Positions 27,470-37,234 are shown, counted from the stretch's first letter. The stretch: DNA of 64,000 bases from Thalassospira sp. MCCC 1A03138 (GCF_002115785.1 NZ_JFJY01000012.1:59006-123005); one strand, 5' to 3'. The notes: generated by a model not told the origin, from the letters alone. Numbers and translations are program-made.

Positions 27470-27721
27470 TTATTTTCCTTTCCGGGTGGTTGGTTGTGTA
27501 TCGGTCTCGCAGCAAGCGCGCGCACGGGCTCGTTGTCGGTAGCCGTACAGTGCCAGGGCAATGAACAGGAGTAATCCGGGTATGAGGACATAGTCTATCC
27601 AGCCCAGCCATGCCGAGAGTCCAAGGGCCCCGAACGAGACAACAAGGATTGGTGTGAAACAGCAGATCACAGCAAAAATTGTTCCGACGATCCCGGTTTT
27701 GAAAATGGTGTTGCCACGCAT
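27470..27721 (-). CDS. merF: Mercury transport protein MerF
   Basis: 83 residues with two membrane helices and a vicinal cysteine pair CCFTP in the first helix, plus a second pair (ACCET) near the C-terminus. MerF carries Hg(II) across the inner membrane to MerA. It lies between merP and merA; only one base separates its stop from the merA start. The frame, size and cysteine arrangement fit the family well. Confidence 0.85.
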   Translation of the reverse strand: MRGNTIFKTGIVGTIFAVICCFTPILVVSFGALGLSAWLGWIDYVLIPGLLLFIALALYGYRQRARARACCETDTQPTTRKGK

Positions 27722-27724
27722 TAT

Positions 27725-28054
27725 TTAATCCCGCGCCTTGGCCGGATAACCGGCATTTGTCGAAGCGATCCCGATGGTTTCCACATTGGCGACTGACGGG
27801 TCGAAGGTGACAGTTGCGTTTTTTTTATCGAAGTTGACGTCTACGGCCTCTACGCCGGTGACGGCTTCCATCGCGGTTTTGACCGTCACCGGACACAGGG
27901 CGCAGGTCATGTTTTCGATGTCGAAAACGGTTGTTTGTTCATCCTGCGCTGTGGCGCTGGCAGCAAGCGCCGCAGTTGGGAGGTAGCCTCCCGGATATAT
28001 GACAGCCAGTCCCAGGGCAAATGCCCCGGCCAGAATAATGCCTGTTCGTTTCAT
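27725..28054 (-). CDS. merP: Periplasmic mercury-binding protein MerP
   Basis: 109 residues from ATG 28054, with AGGAGA upstream. An N-terminal signal peptide ends near LAASATAQ. The HMA domain carries ENMTCALCPVTVKTA, the paired cysteines that bind Hg(II) in the periplasm and pass it to MerT. It follows merT with a gap of 11 bases and precedes merF by 3. A typical length for MerP is about 91 residues; the longer leader explains the difference. Confidence 0.9.
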   Translation of the reverse strand: MKRTGIILAGAFALGLAVIYPGGYLPTAALAASATAQDEQTTVFDIENMTCALCPVTVKTAMEAVTGVEAVDVNFDKKNATVTFDPSVANVETIGIASTNAGYPAKARD

Positions 28055-28065
28055 CTCGATTTCTC

Positions 28066-28455
28066 CTAATAGAACAGCGGTGCCCACCAGTTGATTGTCA
28101 GGGCCAATCCCACCAGCACGGTTGAGAACCACAGGGCGGCTTTGGTGATCAGTGCGGATTCCGGACGGGCGCAGTAAGACCCGTCGTCACAAGCTGGCTT
28201 GGTCTTGAAATAGACCTGCCAGAACCCCAGCCCGATAAATATCAGAGCCACCGTCGCGAAGAGTGGTTTGTAAGGTTCAAGAGCCGTCAGATTGCCGATC
28301 CAGGCCCCCGACACCCCCAGCATCAGAAGCAGGAGTGGTGCGACACAGCAGGCGGATGCAAGAATGGCTCCGACCACTCCACCAGTTGCAAGCAGACCTC
28401 TTTTTGTCTGCTTCCCGTCATCCGACAACAGGTCGTCCGATTTGATATCGTTCAT
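28066..28455 (-). CDS. merT: Mercury transport protein MerT
   Basis: 129 residues with three membrane helices. The first helix has the Hg-binding pair ASACCVAP, and a cytoplasmic loop has PACDDGSYC. MerT takes Hg(II) from MerP and delivers it to MerA. It is the first gene of the leftward mer operon, directly below the divergent merR promoter. Confidence 0.9.
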   Translation of the reverse strand: MNDIKSDDLLSDDGKQTKRGLLATGGVVGAILASACCVAPLLLLMLGVSGAWIGNLTALEPYKPLFATVALIFIGLGFWQVYFKTKPACDDGSYCARPESALITKAALWFSTVLVGLALTINWWAPLFY

Positions 28456-28493
28456 GTGATTTACCTCGAATTCGATTCGCAGTTAAGATACAG

Positions 28494-28510
28494 TCTGTAG
28501 CTGCTACAGA
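28494..28510 (-). promoter_or_regulatory. mer operator/promoter
   Basis: TCTGTAGCTGCTACAGA is a 17-base dyad between divergent merT and merR. On the minus strand a weak -35 (TTAATC) and -10 (TATCTT) flank it with a long spacer of about 18 bases, the layout that MerR-type activators untwist. Confidence 0.7.
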
Positions 28511-28530
28511 TTAAAGAAGGTTTTGATCAC

Positions 28531-28947
28531 ATGGACGATCACAATTCCGGGAGGCGACTAAAGCGAGCAGAATTGTCGAAGGTGACAGGCTGTCATCTTG
28601 AAACGATCCGCTATTATGAAAAGACCGGCATGATGCCCGATCCGCGGCGCAGCAAAACGGGTTACAGGCTGTATGACGAAACACATGTTTCCCGGTTGCG
28701 GTTTATCCTGCGCGCCCGTGATCTGGGTTTTTCGATTGAAGATATCCGGGGGTTGCTGACTCTTATAGATGGTCAGTTGCAAACATGTTCGGAGGTCAAA
28801 CAGCGTACGGAAAGCCATCTTGCTGACGTGCGCACAAAAATTGATGACCTGAAACGGATCGAACAGGTTTTGGCGGAAACGGCAGCTCAATGTTCAGGAA
28901 AAGATGTGCCTGAGTGCCCTGTTCTGGAAGCCTTGTTCCACGTTTGA
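28531..28947 (+). CDS. merR: Mercury-responsive regulator MerR
   Basis: 138 residues. The winged helix at the N-terminus (LSKVTGCHLETIRYYEKTGMM) binds the mer operator. C86, C121 and C129 correspond to the three cysteines that bind one Hg(II) between two subunits. It is divergent from merT and would repress and, with mercury, activate the leftward operon. Confidence 0.9.
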   Translation: MDDHNSGRRLKRAELSKVTGCHLETIRYYEKTGMMPDPRRSKTGYRLYDETHVSRLRFILRARDLGFSIEDIRGLLTLIDGQLQTCSEVKQRTESHLADVRTKIDDLKRIEQVLAETAAQCSGKDVPECPVLEALFHV

Positions 28948-29240
28948 AGTAGTAGCTTGTGAGTTCGGCTTCATCAAAAGGACAAAGAGGCCAGTTATCA
29001 ATTTTTACAACATTGTCAGCATGCCAACAAATGAAGTAAATTTCAATTATTCCCAAATCCTTGAGCTAAATATCAACAAAAACTTATGATGGAATGCCAG
29101 ATTACAAAAAAGGATACGCCCCAAGTAATATATAAAATAGGAAGTATTTAGCAAGATAAACCAAAAAAGTTTCTGTTTATATAATTAAATCGGCAAGAGT
29201 AAAATATTGGTTTTTCGGTTTGTTCCACAGTAAAACCCCT

Positions 29241-29648
29241 CTACCTCTTATGCGTCTCTTTATCATTGATCCCAGAAAGAACGCCACATTCCTCTACATC
29301 CCGTCCATCTTTGCAACTTTCTCTTAGTGAAACGAGTTGTATTTCTAGCGCTTGTAGAGTGGCAATCTGTGATTGCACATGAGATATGTGATCATCAAGT
29401 AAAACGTTGACCGCATTACAAGGCTGATGAGGCTCATCCTGATGCTGCTGTAGTTCGGAAATCTCCGCCAGAGATAGACCCAGAATTCTGCAGCGACGGA
29501 TAAATCTCAACCGTTGACCATGCTTTTTGGTATAGACGCGGTAGCCGTTTTCTCTCCGCCCTACCGACGGCAATAGGCCCTGCTGTTCATAGAAGCGGAT
29601 TGTTTGTGTGTCGATCTCTACTAACCGTGCCAACTGACCAATGCGCAT
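29241..29648 (-). CDS. cadR: Cd/Pb-responsive MerR-family regulator
   Basis: 135 residues. The N-terminus RIGQLARLVEIDTQTIRFYEQ is the MerR-type DNA-binding domain. C77, C112 and C121 are placed as in CadR/PbrR, with a CxxxxxxxxC spacing that selects Cd(II), Pb(II) or Zn(II). It is divergent from the cation-efflux gene at 29729 and would control it through the shared promoter. A His-rich tail, found in some CadR proteins, is absent. Confidence 0.85.
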   Translation of the reverse strand: MRIGQLARLVEIDTQTIRFYEQQGLLPSVGRRENGYRVYTKKHGQRLRFIRRCRILGLSLAEISELQQHQDEPHQPCNAVNVLLDDHISHVQSQIATLQALEIQLVSLRESCKDGRDVEECGVLSGINDKETHKR

Positions 29649-29665
29649 TTGTCCTCTCCACCCTA

Positions 29666-29696
29666 TTGACCTTATAGTTACTATATAGTTTTGAAT
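29666..29696 (+). promoter_or_regulatory. CadR-type promoter of the CDF gene
   Basis: TTGACC (29666-29671) is followed by an imperfect dyad (TATAGTTACTATA) and a -10-like TTGAAT at a 19-base spacing, typical of MerR-family promoters. It lies between cadR and the CDF gene. Confidence 0.6.
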
Positions 29697-29728
29697 GGTA
29701 ACACTGTAATTTAAAGTGGAACCATGTC

Positions 29729-30625
29729 ATGAGTATATTCTGTGATAGCCTTTCTGGTAGTGATGCACCTCCGCCATCGAATACCGATGAACCGAACGCC
29801 TTCGAAGCATCAGAGCAATGGATCAGTATTTATGCAGTGCCAAAAATGGACTGCCCGTCAGAAGAACGAATAATCCGCCTCGCCCTGAATGGCCTTAAGG
29901 AGATTCAGACCTTGTCCTTCGACTTGTCGAACCACCAGTTGGAGGTCGTACACAATGGCGAAGTTGCCGCTATCACTACAAAGTTGGAGACCTTGGGGCT
30001 AGGCGCTACGCTTCAGGAAAGCACCGCAGCCGATCCAGAGACCATCAAGACCGCCGAAGCCTCAACTACCTCTATCAAACAAGAAGCAGGCACCCTGCGC
30101 TGGTTGCTTGGCATCAATGCACTCCTATTTCTAATAGAAATGATTTCCGGCCTGGCAGCCCAGTCCACTGGCCTAATTAGTGAGTCTCTTGATAATTTCG
30201 CAGATGCGGCGGTATACGGGCTCGCCCTTTATGCTGTTGGGCATAGCATAAGAATGCAGGTGCGTGCCGCGCATCTTGCTGGTGTTCTGCAGCTAATTCT
30301 GGCTGTTGGAGCACTAGCGGAGGTGGTGAGACGCTTTGTATTTGGCAGTGAGCCTGAATCGTTGGTGATGATGGCTATCGCATTCGTCGCATTGATTGCC
30401 AATGCCAGTTGTCTGCTGCTCATATCCAAACATCGGGAGGGCGGGGCGCACATGAAGGCAAGCTGGATATTCTCGGCCAATGACGTGGTGATCAATCTGG
30501 GGGTCATCACCGCCGGCGTTTTGGTCGCGTGGACCGGGTCCAATTATCCGGACCTGATCATCGGCACCATCGCCGGGGTCATTGTACTGAACGGCGCCAA
30601 ACGCATTCTGGCTATCAAGGGTTAA
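29729..30625 (+). CDS. Cation diffusion facilitator with N-terminal HMA-like domain
   Basis: 298 residues. The first 100 residues include KMDCPSEERIIR, an HMA-like metal-binding loop with a single conserved C42 and following glutamates. The rest is a membrane domain with about six helices. The metal-site pattern ESLDNFADAA and its second half ANDVVINLG match CDF exporters. There is no large cytoplasmic C-terminal domain. Likely exports Cd(II)/Zn(II) from the cytosol and is controlled by the adjacent CadR. Zn, Cd or Pb specificity cannot be fixed from sequence. Confidence 0.8.
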   Translation: MSIFCDSLSGSDAPPPSNTDEPNAFEASEQWISIYAVPKMDCPSEERIIRLALNGLKEIQTLSFDLSNHQLEVVHNGEVAAITTKLETLGLGATLQESTAADPETIKTAEASTTSIKQEAGTLRWLLGINALLFLIEMISGLAAQSTGLISESLDNFADAAVYGLALYAVGHSIRMQVRAAHLAGVLQLILAVGALAEVVRRFVFGSEPESLVMMAIAFVALIANASCLLLISKHREGGAHMKASWIFSANDVVINLGVITAGVLVAWTGSNYPDLIIGTIAGVIVLNGAKRILAIKG

Positions 30626-30942
30626 GAGCAGTGTCCGTTGCGGGCAAAAATCGCTCACGGCATGACCTATTGCCCATTTCTGGCGTACTTCCTGCGTCGG
30701 ATCAGGCGATAAAATGTCTGGGGCAACAATCAATGGCCTATGGCGAGTCTGTTTCTGTACCCCGTTCTTTAATTGGGTGCAGACATGGAACACCTGTGCT
30801 GCATTCAGTTGCCAATTGAGAAAACCACCAACTCTTCTTCACACGAATCAAGCCGTGCCATGTGAAACTCGGTTTGCTGAAAGATGAAGGATACTTTGAA
30901 ATGTTAATTCAAGTGTTCCAATTGACCTTACCACCCCAGCTA
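30626..30942. other. Non-coding stretch between CDF gene and 69-residue gene
   Basis: No frame with family features or a ribosome site was found on either strand. The composition is ordinary. It may hold remnants of a lost gene, since cadR/CDF pairs are often followed by a third gene. Confidence 0.4.
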
Positions 30943-31152
30943 TCAATTATTGTGATGCTGTGAGCTTGCCGTCAAATCACGATACGCATCCATCAATGGA
31001 CGATCCACGGTGTCATGTTCCGTTCGCTCCTGATCAAGCTTTTCAAGGGCTCTTAGCATAAATTCGGCAATATCAAGCCTTTCGCAGCTGCAGGCATGTT
31101 TGAAAGCATGCAAAACTACATACTCCAATTGTTCATCACTTGAGGTCGTCAT
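30943..31152 (-). CDS. Small hypothetical protein in the copper ATPase region
   Basis: 69 residues; ATG 31152 is preceded by AAGGAGCG. The protein is soluble and helical, with HAFKHACSC containing two cysteines and two histidines that might bind a metal, and an acidic remainder. It follows copA on the same strand at a distance of about 130 bases. No family is recognised; a small metal-binding or regulatory role is possible. Confidence 0.5.
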   Translation of the reverse strand: MTTSSDEQLEYVVLHAFKHACSCERLDIAEFMLRALEKLDQERTEHDTVDRPLMDAYRDLTASSQHHNN

Positions 31153-31278
31153 TTAATCGCTCCTTAATCCGGTATTGGGTAAGAGAGGTTCTTGCCGAGA
31201 AGAACTTCTCCTACCGGTACTTTGACGCACTCACGATCTAATAGAACTTTTCAGTTCTTTCTCAATCCAATCACGCGA

Positions 31279-33735
31279 TCACAACATACGCATTACCGGC
31301 ACAATTTTACGGAGCCGCAATGCATTTGTTAAAACAAAGACCGAAGACAACGCCATTGCGCCTGCTGCGAGAACAGGAGTGAGCAGAATTCCAGAGAAAG
31401 GATAAAGCAGACCTGCAGCAACAGGGATAAGTGCGGTGTTATAGCCAAAAGCCCAAAACAGATTTTGCTGAATGTTTCGCATCGTCCGGTTGGATACTTC
31501 AAAGGCATTGATGACGCCGCCAAGATCGCCAGACATCAGAACAATATCTGCCGACTCAATTGCCACGTCAGTGCCTGTGCCTATCGCGATCCCAACATCG
31601 GCATGAGCGAGAGCAGGTGCGTCATTAATACCGTCACCAACAAATGCAATCTTCCGCCCCTCTCCACGAAGATCATTCAAGGCCGCAACCTTGCCGTCTG
31701 GCAACACTCCAGCAACTACATGATCAATTCCAGTTTCCTCTGCAATTACCTGTGCAGTCTCAAGACTGTCACCTGTTATCATTGCGACTTTCAGGTCAAG
31801 GCTGTGAAGCGCTTTTATCACGTCCCTGCTTGAAGGCTTTACAGGATCTGACACTCCGATAACAGCAGCAACCTGTCCGTCAATTGCTGCGTACAATGCT
31901 GTTCGCCCGTTTCGTGAGAGCTTTTGAACAACTGCAGGAAAATCTTTGAGATCAATCTGTTCTCGTCGCATCAGGCGTTCAGTTCCAACTAGGACAGTTG
32001 CATCATCAACCTTTGCTCGGACGCCGTAACCAGTGAATGAGGTGAAATCTGTAACTGGTTGGTCTGCGTCAATATTCTCACGGCGCGCCGTAGATACGAT
32101 TGCGTTGGCAATCGGGTGTTCCGATCTGGCTTCAACAGCAGCTACATACCTTAAAACTTCAAGTTTTGTGAAGCCTTGAGCAACCACAAAATCGGTTACC
32201 TCTGGCCGCCCTTCCGTCAAAGTACCAGTCTTGTCGAGCGCAACGATCTGAACGGAACGAAGTTCCTGAAGTGCGTCTCCCTTGCGAAACAAAATACCCA
32301 TTTCAGCTGCACGACCTGTTCCAACCATGATGGAGGTTGGTGTGGCTAACCCCATTGCGCAAGGACAGGCTATTATTAGAACAGAAACACCTGCCACCAA
32401 CGCCATTGTAACGGCTGGCTCAGGACCGAACAAAAACCATGCCAAGACACTTAGTGCAGAAAAAAACATGACTGCAGGTACAAACCATTGAGTTACGCGA
32501 TCAACCAGACTCTGAATGGGAAGTTTGGTGGATTGGGCTTCTTCAACCATCCGAATTATTTGCGATAATGTTGTGTCTTCACCAACACGAGTTGCGCGAA
32601 AACTGAAGCCTCCTGCACCATTCACGGTTCCTCCTGTGACTTTTGAATCAGCTTGTTTGGCAACAGGAATTGGCTCGCCCGTTATCATGCTCTCGTCAAT
32701 ATGACTGTTTCCCTCAACAATTACACCATCAACCGGGATTCGTTCACCCGGGCGCACTATAATAACATCGCCAACTTGAAGGTCATCAACAGGAACAATG
32801 ACGCTTTCGCCATCGCGTTGTACTCGTGCTTCTATAACTTGAAGTCCCAGAAGTTTTTGGATCGCCGCTCCAGTCCTCCCCTTTGCACGGGCTTCCAGAA
32901 AACGGCCAAGCAGGATGAGAACAATGATGACTGCTGCGGCTTCGAAATATACTGCGCGAACTTCCACAGGTATAAGTTCAGGAAGAAATGTGGAAACGGT
33001 AGAGAATATATAAGCCGCTCCCGTTCCGAGTGCGACCAGACTGTTCATATCTGGAGAACCTTTCAGAAGAGAAGGGACACCTCTGATGAAGAAGTATCTG
33101 CCCGGCCCGGCAAGAATTGCTGTTGTTAAGATAAATTGCAGCGTCCAGTAAGTTTGCTGCCCGATCGTGCTTTCGATAACATTAGCAAGTTCCGGGATGA
33201 TATGACCGCCCATTTCGGTCAGAAAAATAGGCAGAGTTAGCAAAGCAGCCCAAAGCGTACGGTAGGCTATTTCACGCGCAACCTGTTTATTCTTGATAGA
33301 ACTGTCCGTTGTTTCTTTGATCTCAGATGGATAACCGGAAGCAGTCAGTTGGGAGGACAATTCAGTCGGAGAGACAACATTCTGTAGGAATTTCACCGCT
33401 ACAGTCTCAGCTGGAAGGTTGACGGCTACGTCTATTACGCCGGTGACTTGGCCAAGCGACTTTGAGATGCGATTAACACAAGAGGCGCATGACATTGAAT
33501 TCACACTTAGAGTTACGTTGCCATATTGGGGGGCATAACCAAGTTTCTGAAGCGCTTGAGCAATCTCGACAAGCCTTTGCGCCTTGTCGACCTTCATTCG
33601 GGCTGTCTCATTCGCCTGATTGACCGATACTTCTCCGACACCTTTCATCGCGGATAGAGTTTGCTCGATTCTTGCTACGCAAGAGGAGCAGGTTATGCCA
33701 TCAAGTTTTATTTGCACGTGATTATGGTTTTGCAT
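31279..33735 (-). CDS. copA: Copper-exporting P1B-type ATPase
   Basis: 818 residues. Two N-terminal HMA domains carry GITCSSC (C16, C19) and SMSCASC (C83, C86). The membrane site [13 protein letters not shown] with CPC marks a Cu(I)/Ag(I) pump. [11 protein letters not shown] holds the phosphorylated aspartate, and [16 protein letters not shown] is the hinge motif. It exports Cu(I) from cytosol to periplasm. A CueR-type promoter lies directly upstream (33766-33796). It differs from the second ATPase at 49231, which lacks HMA domains. Confidence 0.95.
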   Translation of the reverse strand: MQNHNHVQIKLDGITCSSCVARIEQTLSAMKGVGEVSVNQANETARMKVDKAQRLVEIAQALQKLGYAPQYGNVTLSVNSMSCASCVNRISKSLGQVTGVIDVAVNLPAETVAVKFLQNVVSPTELSSQLTASGYPSEIKETTDSSIKNKQVAREIAYRTLWAALLTLPIFLTEMGGHIIPELANVIESTIGQQTYWTLQFILTTAILAGPGRYFFIRGVPSLLKGSPDMNSLVALGTGAAYIFSTVSTFLPELIPVEVRAVYFEAAAVIIVLILLGRFLEARAKGRTGAAIQKLLGLQVIEARVQRDGESVIVPVDDLQVGDVIIVRPGERIPVDGVIVEGNSHIDESMITGEPIPVAKQADSKVTGGTVNGAGGFSFRATRVGEDTTLSQIIRMVEEAQSTKLPIQSLVDRVTQWFVPAVMFFSALSVLAWFLFGPEPAVTMALVAGVSVLIIACPCAMGLATPTSIMVGTGRAAEMGILFRKGDALQELRSVQIVALDKTGTLTEGRPEVTDFVVAQGFTKLEVLRYVAAVEARSEHPIANAIVSTARRENIDADQPVTDFTSFTGYGVRAKVDDATVLVGTERLMRREQIDLKDFPAVVQKLSRNGRTALYAAIDGQVAAVIGVSDPVKPSSRDVIKALHSLDLKVAMITGDSLETAQVIAEETGIDHVVAGVLPDGKVAALNDLRGEGRKIAFVGDGINDAPALAHADVGIAIGTGTDVAIESADIVLMSGDLGGVINAFEVSNRTMRNIQQNLFWAFGYNTALIPVAAGLLYPFSGILLTPVLAAGAMALSSVFVLTNALRLRKIVPVMRML

Positions 33736-33765
33736 CTGAACCTCTGATTGTCTGCTGTTTAAGCA

Positions 33766-33796
33766 AGTATCAAGGCTCCAGTCACTGGAAGGTCAA
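33766..33796 (-). promoter_or_regulatory. CueR-type promoter of copA
   Basis: On the minus strand TTGACC (33791-33796), a 19-base spacer with the dyad CTTCCAGTGACTGGAG, and GATACT (33766-33771) reproduce the CueR promoter layout. No cueR gene was found in the window, so a regulator from elsewhere is implied. Confidence 0.7.
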
Positions 33797-33923
33797 GTAT
33801 TTTGTTCGAAGTGTCTCACACGACGTGTACTTTGCTGTTTTCTTCCAATTTTTCGGCAAAAAATAGCGCGCACAAGTCACTGCTAAGAAAGCCATTAAGT
33901 GTTGGAAGGTTCTTCCTGGCCCG

Positions 33924-34694
33924 TCAACCAATGCGCCCCAAAAGCGGGAATGTTTCCAGCAGCCAGAACGCAAAGGCGGACATATAACCGGTCATCATCG
34001 CCGTCCCCATAGCAATCATGATCAAGGCCGCCGCTGCACGGAGATAACGCCCAAAGCGTCCTATGGATTTCAATCTGACAGACAGACTCTCGGTAAGCAG
34101 TGCTGCCAAGAGAAACGGCACACCAAGCCCCACGGAATATACGATCAGCAAAGCAATACCATCGCTGACAGTTGCCGACGCGGCGCTGACAGTCAGAATG
34201 GCACCGAGAATAGGGCCAATGCAGGGCGTCCACCCGAACGCAAAAGCAAGCCCAAGCACATATGCCGAAGTCACACGCCCACCAGGCAGATCAAGATGAA
34301 AGCGTGCTTCTCGCATCATCCACGCCGGACGGAGCGTTCCCAGCATGAACAGCCCGAACAGAATGACAATGCCGCCACCAATCAGATTCATCTCGAACCG
34401 GTACCCGAGCAGGACCTGACCAAGTGCTGTTGCACTGGCCCCCAGAAGGACGAAAACCGTGGTGAAGCCCAAAACGAAACACAGGCTGAAACCAAGAGAT
34501 GACAATCGACCAACTCGGATTGCCTCCGTTCTGGTCGAAAGAGAGGCACCACCCGCGATATAGGAGATATATCCGGGAACCAGAGGCAGCACGCATGGCG
34601 AGAGAAACGATATGAGGCCTGCGGCGAACGCGCTTATTATGCCGATATTGGAAAGTTCAGGCATTAATCTGTATTCCGTAAAATCAGGAACCAA
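33924..34694 (-). CDS. CcdA-type cytochrome c biogenesis/thiol-disulfide transporter
   Basis: 246-256 residues (starts possible at 34694 or 34664). Six membrane helices; ISFLSPCVLPLVPGY and FGWTPCIGPIL contain the two redox cysteines of CcdA. It carries reducing equivalents from cytoplasmic thioredoxin to periplasmic thioredoxin-like proteins. It lies downstream of SCO, PCuAC, TlpA and DsbE-type genes on the same strand, so it probably keeps those copper-handling thiols reduced. Confidence 0.85.
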   Translation of the reverse strand: MVPDFTEYRLMPELSNIGIISAFAAGLISFLSPCVLPLVPGYISYIAGGASLSTRTEAIRVGRLSSLGFSLCFVLGFTTVFVLLGASATALGQVLLGYRFEMNLIGGGIVILFGLFMLGTLRPAWMMREARFHLDLPGGRVTSAYVLGLAFAFGWTPCIGPILGAILTVSAASATVSDGIALLIVYSVGLGVPFLLAALLTESLSVRLKSIGRFGRYLRAAAALIMIAMGTAMMTGYMSAFAFWLLETFPLLGRIG

Positions 34695-34748
34695 GTATTC
34701 AGAGAACAGGAAGGTCAGCTAACCAAACAGTGCTAAGCCTATCTTTGT

Positions 34749-35396
34749 TCAGGGCTCTTTTCCTACTTTTGAGAACCAGTCTGTTAACTGATCGAGCCAC
34801 CCCTTTTCAACAGGCGGCTTTGGGGGGTGGACAGCGTTTGTCAATCCGTTCACGTAAAGGATCAGATTCATCTGATTGAAACTCGTGCCGTGAAAAATAC
34901 CGGCATGGCGGGTATTCCGATCGATAATATGAATCATCGGCGCAGACCCGTCACGCTGGCTCAATTTGGCGAATTTATCGGCAACAGTTACAGCACTGAT
35001 ATCCGAAGACGGCATAACAGGCCGCCAGTTCACCAGATCCCAAGAAGGAGTATCTGAAAAATCTTCGGAATGAACGGTAATGAACGTGACCATTTCCCGC
35101 ATCGGGCTAATATTCAGCCTCGCCTGAGAGGACGCCAGTAGGGTTTGCTGTTCTGCACAGGCTGCACCACAATCCCTTGGCACAAAACTTAAAATAAGTA
35201 TCTGATCATCAAGGTCGCTCAAATTAAAGCGACCTTGATTTTGGTTAAAAAGTTCTATCTCTGGAACCTTTCCGGTGTTTGTCACCTCAAAATATGGCTC
35301 TTTATCCGCCATCACCTCGTCAAGGTGTTCACCGGGATGATTCGCAAAAGCTGGTGAGGCCGTCAACGCCAGGATCAAAAACAACCACCGGATCAT
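34749..35396 (-). CDS. SCO1/SenC-like thioredoxin-fold protein
   Basis: 215 residues with a signal peptide (ending near PAFA). The fold is thioredoxin-like, with a cysteine pair in PRDCGAACAEQ, a variant of the SCO C-x3-C copper site. A later histidine lies in MIHIIDRN. SCO proteins bring copper or reduce thiols for cytochrome oxidase CuA assembly. It overlaps the PCuAC gene by four bases. Its motif is atypical, so a redox role is as likely as copper insertion. Confidence 0.65.
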   Translation of the reverse strand: MIRWLFLILALTASPAFANHPGEHLDEVMADKEPYFEVTNTGKVPEIELFNQNQGRFNLSDLDDQILILSFVPRDCGAACAEQQTLLASSQARLNISPMREMVTFITVHSEDFSDTPSWDLVNWRPVMPSSDISAVTVADKFAKLSQRDGSAPMIHIIDRNTRHAGIFHGTSFNQMNLILYVNGLTNAVHPPKPPVEKGWLDQLTDWFSKVGKEP

Positions 35397-35842
35397 TCTG
35401 TTTCCCCCTGCGGCCCGGCGGCAGCTATGCCAAGAATGGCGACGTCAATGCTAATCTCGCCTGCGTTTTCAAAGCGCAATGTCATGGGAAACTTCTCACC
35501 TTCACGGAGTTTTTCATGCAATCCCGTCAACATGAGATGCATTGCCCCCGGCGCCAGAGTGACCGGGCGGTTGGCCGGAACATCCAGAGCCATGACATGT
35601 CGCATCCGGCGAACATCATCGACCGTGACGACATCATGTATCATCACATGGTCGGCCACAGCTGTGGTGATTTCCAGAAGGCGGTCGGTCGCAGCGCTTG
35701 TGATCGTAAGATATGCCACACCCGGACGGGATGTCAGAATCGTGGCACGTGCCCAGGCGTCAGATATTTCGACAAGGTTTCCGGCAGAAACCGGTAGTGC
35801 TGATAGCAAGGTCATGACGAGGGCGATGGCTGTTCTTTTCAT
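35393..35842 (-). CDS. PCu(A)C-type copper chaperone
   Basis: 149 residues with a signal peptide. The copper-site motif reads HVMIHDVVTVDDVRRMRHV, and GAMHLMLTGL supplies the remaining His/Met ligands. PCuAC binds Cu(I) in the periplasm and hands it to SCO or CuA. It overlaps both neighbouring SCO-type genes by four bases, so the three are translated together. Confidence 0.9.
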   Translation of the reverse strand: MKRTAIALVMTLLSALPVSAGNLVEISDAWARATILTSRPGVAYLTITSAATDRLLEITTAVADHVMIHDVVTVDDVRRMRHVMALDVPANRPVTLAPGAMHLMLTGLHEKLREGEKFPMTLRFENAGEISIDVAILGIAAAGPQGETE

Positions 35843-36489
35843 ATTGTACTCCCATTCATGATCGCGAGAATCCGGATTGCCATGTCTTCTGCCGGCTGAT
35901 CTCCTTCACGAAAGACAGTCAGGTAACGCCCATCCGGTGCCATCAGATAAAGATGCCCGGAATGGGCCATCAAATAGCCGTCCGGTGCTGTATCGTCGTC
36001 CAACTTTTCGTAATAGACCCGAAAAGCCTCGGCGGCTGCAGCGACATCCTCCTTACTACCGGTCAATCCGATCAGCGCCGGATGAAAGGCCTCGACATAT
36101 TCAGCCATGACATCAGGTGTATCGCGTACCGGATCAATTGTAATGAATATCGGTGCCACACGGTCGGCTTCGGATTCCATTCGGTCAAGCGCATCCGCCA
36201 TATAGGCAAGTGTGGTCGGACAAACATCAGGGCAGTGTGTGAAACCAAAAAAGACAAGTTGCCAACGCCCCGGAAAGCTTGCTTCGGTCACACGGTTTCC
36301 CTGATGATCGGTCAAGGAAAAATCAGAGTGAATGGCGGCTTCTCCCGTCCCTTCGGCCCCCGACGACATTTGCTTGCGGTCGGAAGCCTGGAAGATATAT
36401 GCGCCGCCAAAGAGCAGGGCAGCAAGAACAACCATCCCCCATAATATAGAACGGATGAAACGTAACCGGTTGAAATTATGCGATGTCAT
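35839..36489 (-). CDS. SCO-family copper protein
   Basis: 216 residues with an N-terminal membrane anchor. GFTHCPDVCPTTL is the canonical SCO C-x3-C site and MAHSGHLYLM holds the histidine ligand. It delivers or reduces copper for cytochrome oxidase assembly, or, in this setting, helps periplasmic copper handling. It is the first gene of the SCO/PCuAC/SCO-like group and overlaps PCuAC by four bases. Confidence 0.9.
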   Translation of the reverse strand: MTSHNFNRLRFIRSILWGMVVLAALLFGGAYIFQASDRKQMSSGAEGTGEAAIHSDFSLTDHQGNRVTEASFPGRWQLVFFGFTHCPDVCPTTLAYMADALDRMESEADRVAPIFITIDPVRDTPDVMAEYVEAFHPALIGLTGSKEDVAAAAEAFRVYYEKLDDDTAPDGYLMAHSGHLYLMAPDGRYLTVFREGDQPAEDMAIRILAIMNGSTI

Positions 36490-36551
36490 GAAACGATCCC
36501 GTAGAAAATCCCGCCCGGGTATTTGTCCCGGGCGGGTGTCATGTCACGATG

Positions 36552-36812
36552 TTATTTGTCGGAAGGCTTCGGCATTTGATCGGTCATTGCAGCCATCATT
36601 TCAGTACACTGCTCCATCATCGGACCCATCTGGCTCATCATCTTCATCATACCCATCATGCCCTGCATATCCCCCATGCCGGAATTGCCGTCATGCTCCA
36701 TCATCGGGGATTGCATGTCCGGAGTTTGGGCTTCCTGGGCATAAAGGGCTGTTGTCGCCAGTCCCGCGACCATCATTGTGGCAATAGCGGTGAGTTTGAT
36801 TGACTTACGCAT
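36552..36812 (-). CDS. Small Met-rich periplasmic protein
   Basis: 86 residues from ATG 36812 (AAAGGAA upstream). A signal peptide is followed by a chain dominated by methionine (GMMGMMKMMSQMGPMMEQC) with one cysteine. Met-rich segments bind Cu(I)/Ag(I) in the periplasm. It starts within the end of the upstream gene. No named family was recognised; its role is copper storage or sensing by inference. Confidence 0.6.
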   Translation of the reverse strand: MRKSIKLTAIATMMVAGLATTALYAQEAQTPDMQSPMMEHDGNSGMGDMQGMMGMMKMMSQMGPMMEQCTEMMAAMTDQMPKPSDK

Positions 36813-37221
36813 CTTTAACATTCCTTTCGGTTGTGGACTCATGTCCCGACTGCGGAGTTAAAGACGCTATATTTGCGCCTGATGCAGCCGGGGACCTTCC
36901 GGCCTCATTGCCGGGAAGACTGTTTTTCGGGATTTCATCGGAGGAAGGGGCGATATCGCTGGCGCTCTTTTTCGACGAACAGGCCTTTTTGTTCATGCAT
37001 AAACCCAGCGCACACATCGCTACGCACGGCAGAACGGAGAGGAGCAAAGGCGCGATGCCGGCGGCAACCAGCCAGCTCCAGTTAAATGCAAGTCCGGCGA
37101 CAAGTGCGGTTCCTGCCAGCACGAGCAAACCGCGACGTCCCTTCAGGTAGTATCGAACGGCATGAACCACGTCATGTCCAAGCGAGGTATTGCCGGATTT
37201 GGTCCGTTGTATTTCAGTCAT
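36805..37221 (-). CDS. Small membrane protein with Cys-rich helix
   Basis: 138 residues from ATG 37221 (GAGGAAGGA upstream). Two hydrophobic segments include LPCVAMCALGLCMN with three cysteines spaced on a helix face, followed by a charged soluble tail. It lies between the TlpA gene and the Met-rich protein in the copper cluster. Family not recognised; a metal- or thiol-linked membrane function is plausible. Confidence 0.55.
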   Translation of the reverse strand: MTEIQRTKSGNTSLGHDVVHAVRYYLKGRRGLLVLAGTALVAGLAFNWSWLVAAGIAPLLLSVLPCVAMCALGLCMNKKACSSKKSASDIAPSSDEIPKNSLPGNEAGRSPAASGANIASLTPQSGHESTTERNVKDA

Positions 37222-37234
37222 AGGGGATCCTTCC

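Noticed and set aside
30529..30819. 96-codon frame after the CDF gene
   Set aside because: Overlaps the CDF end in another frame, no ribosome site or family motif.
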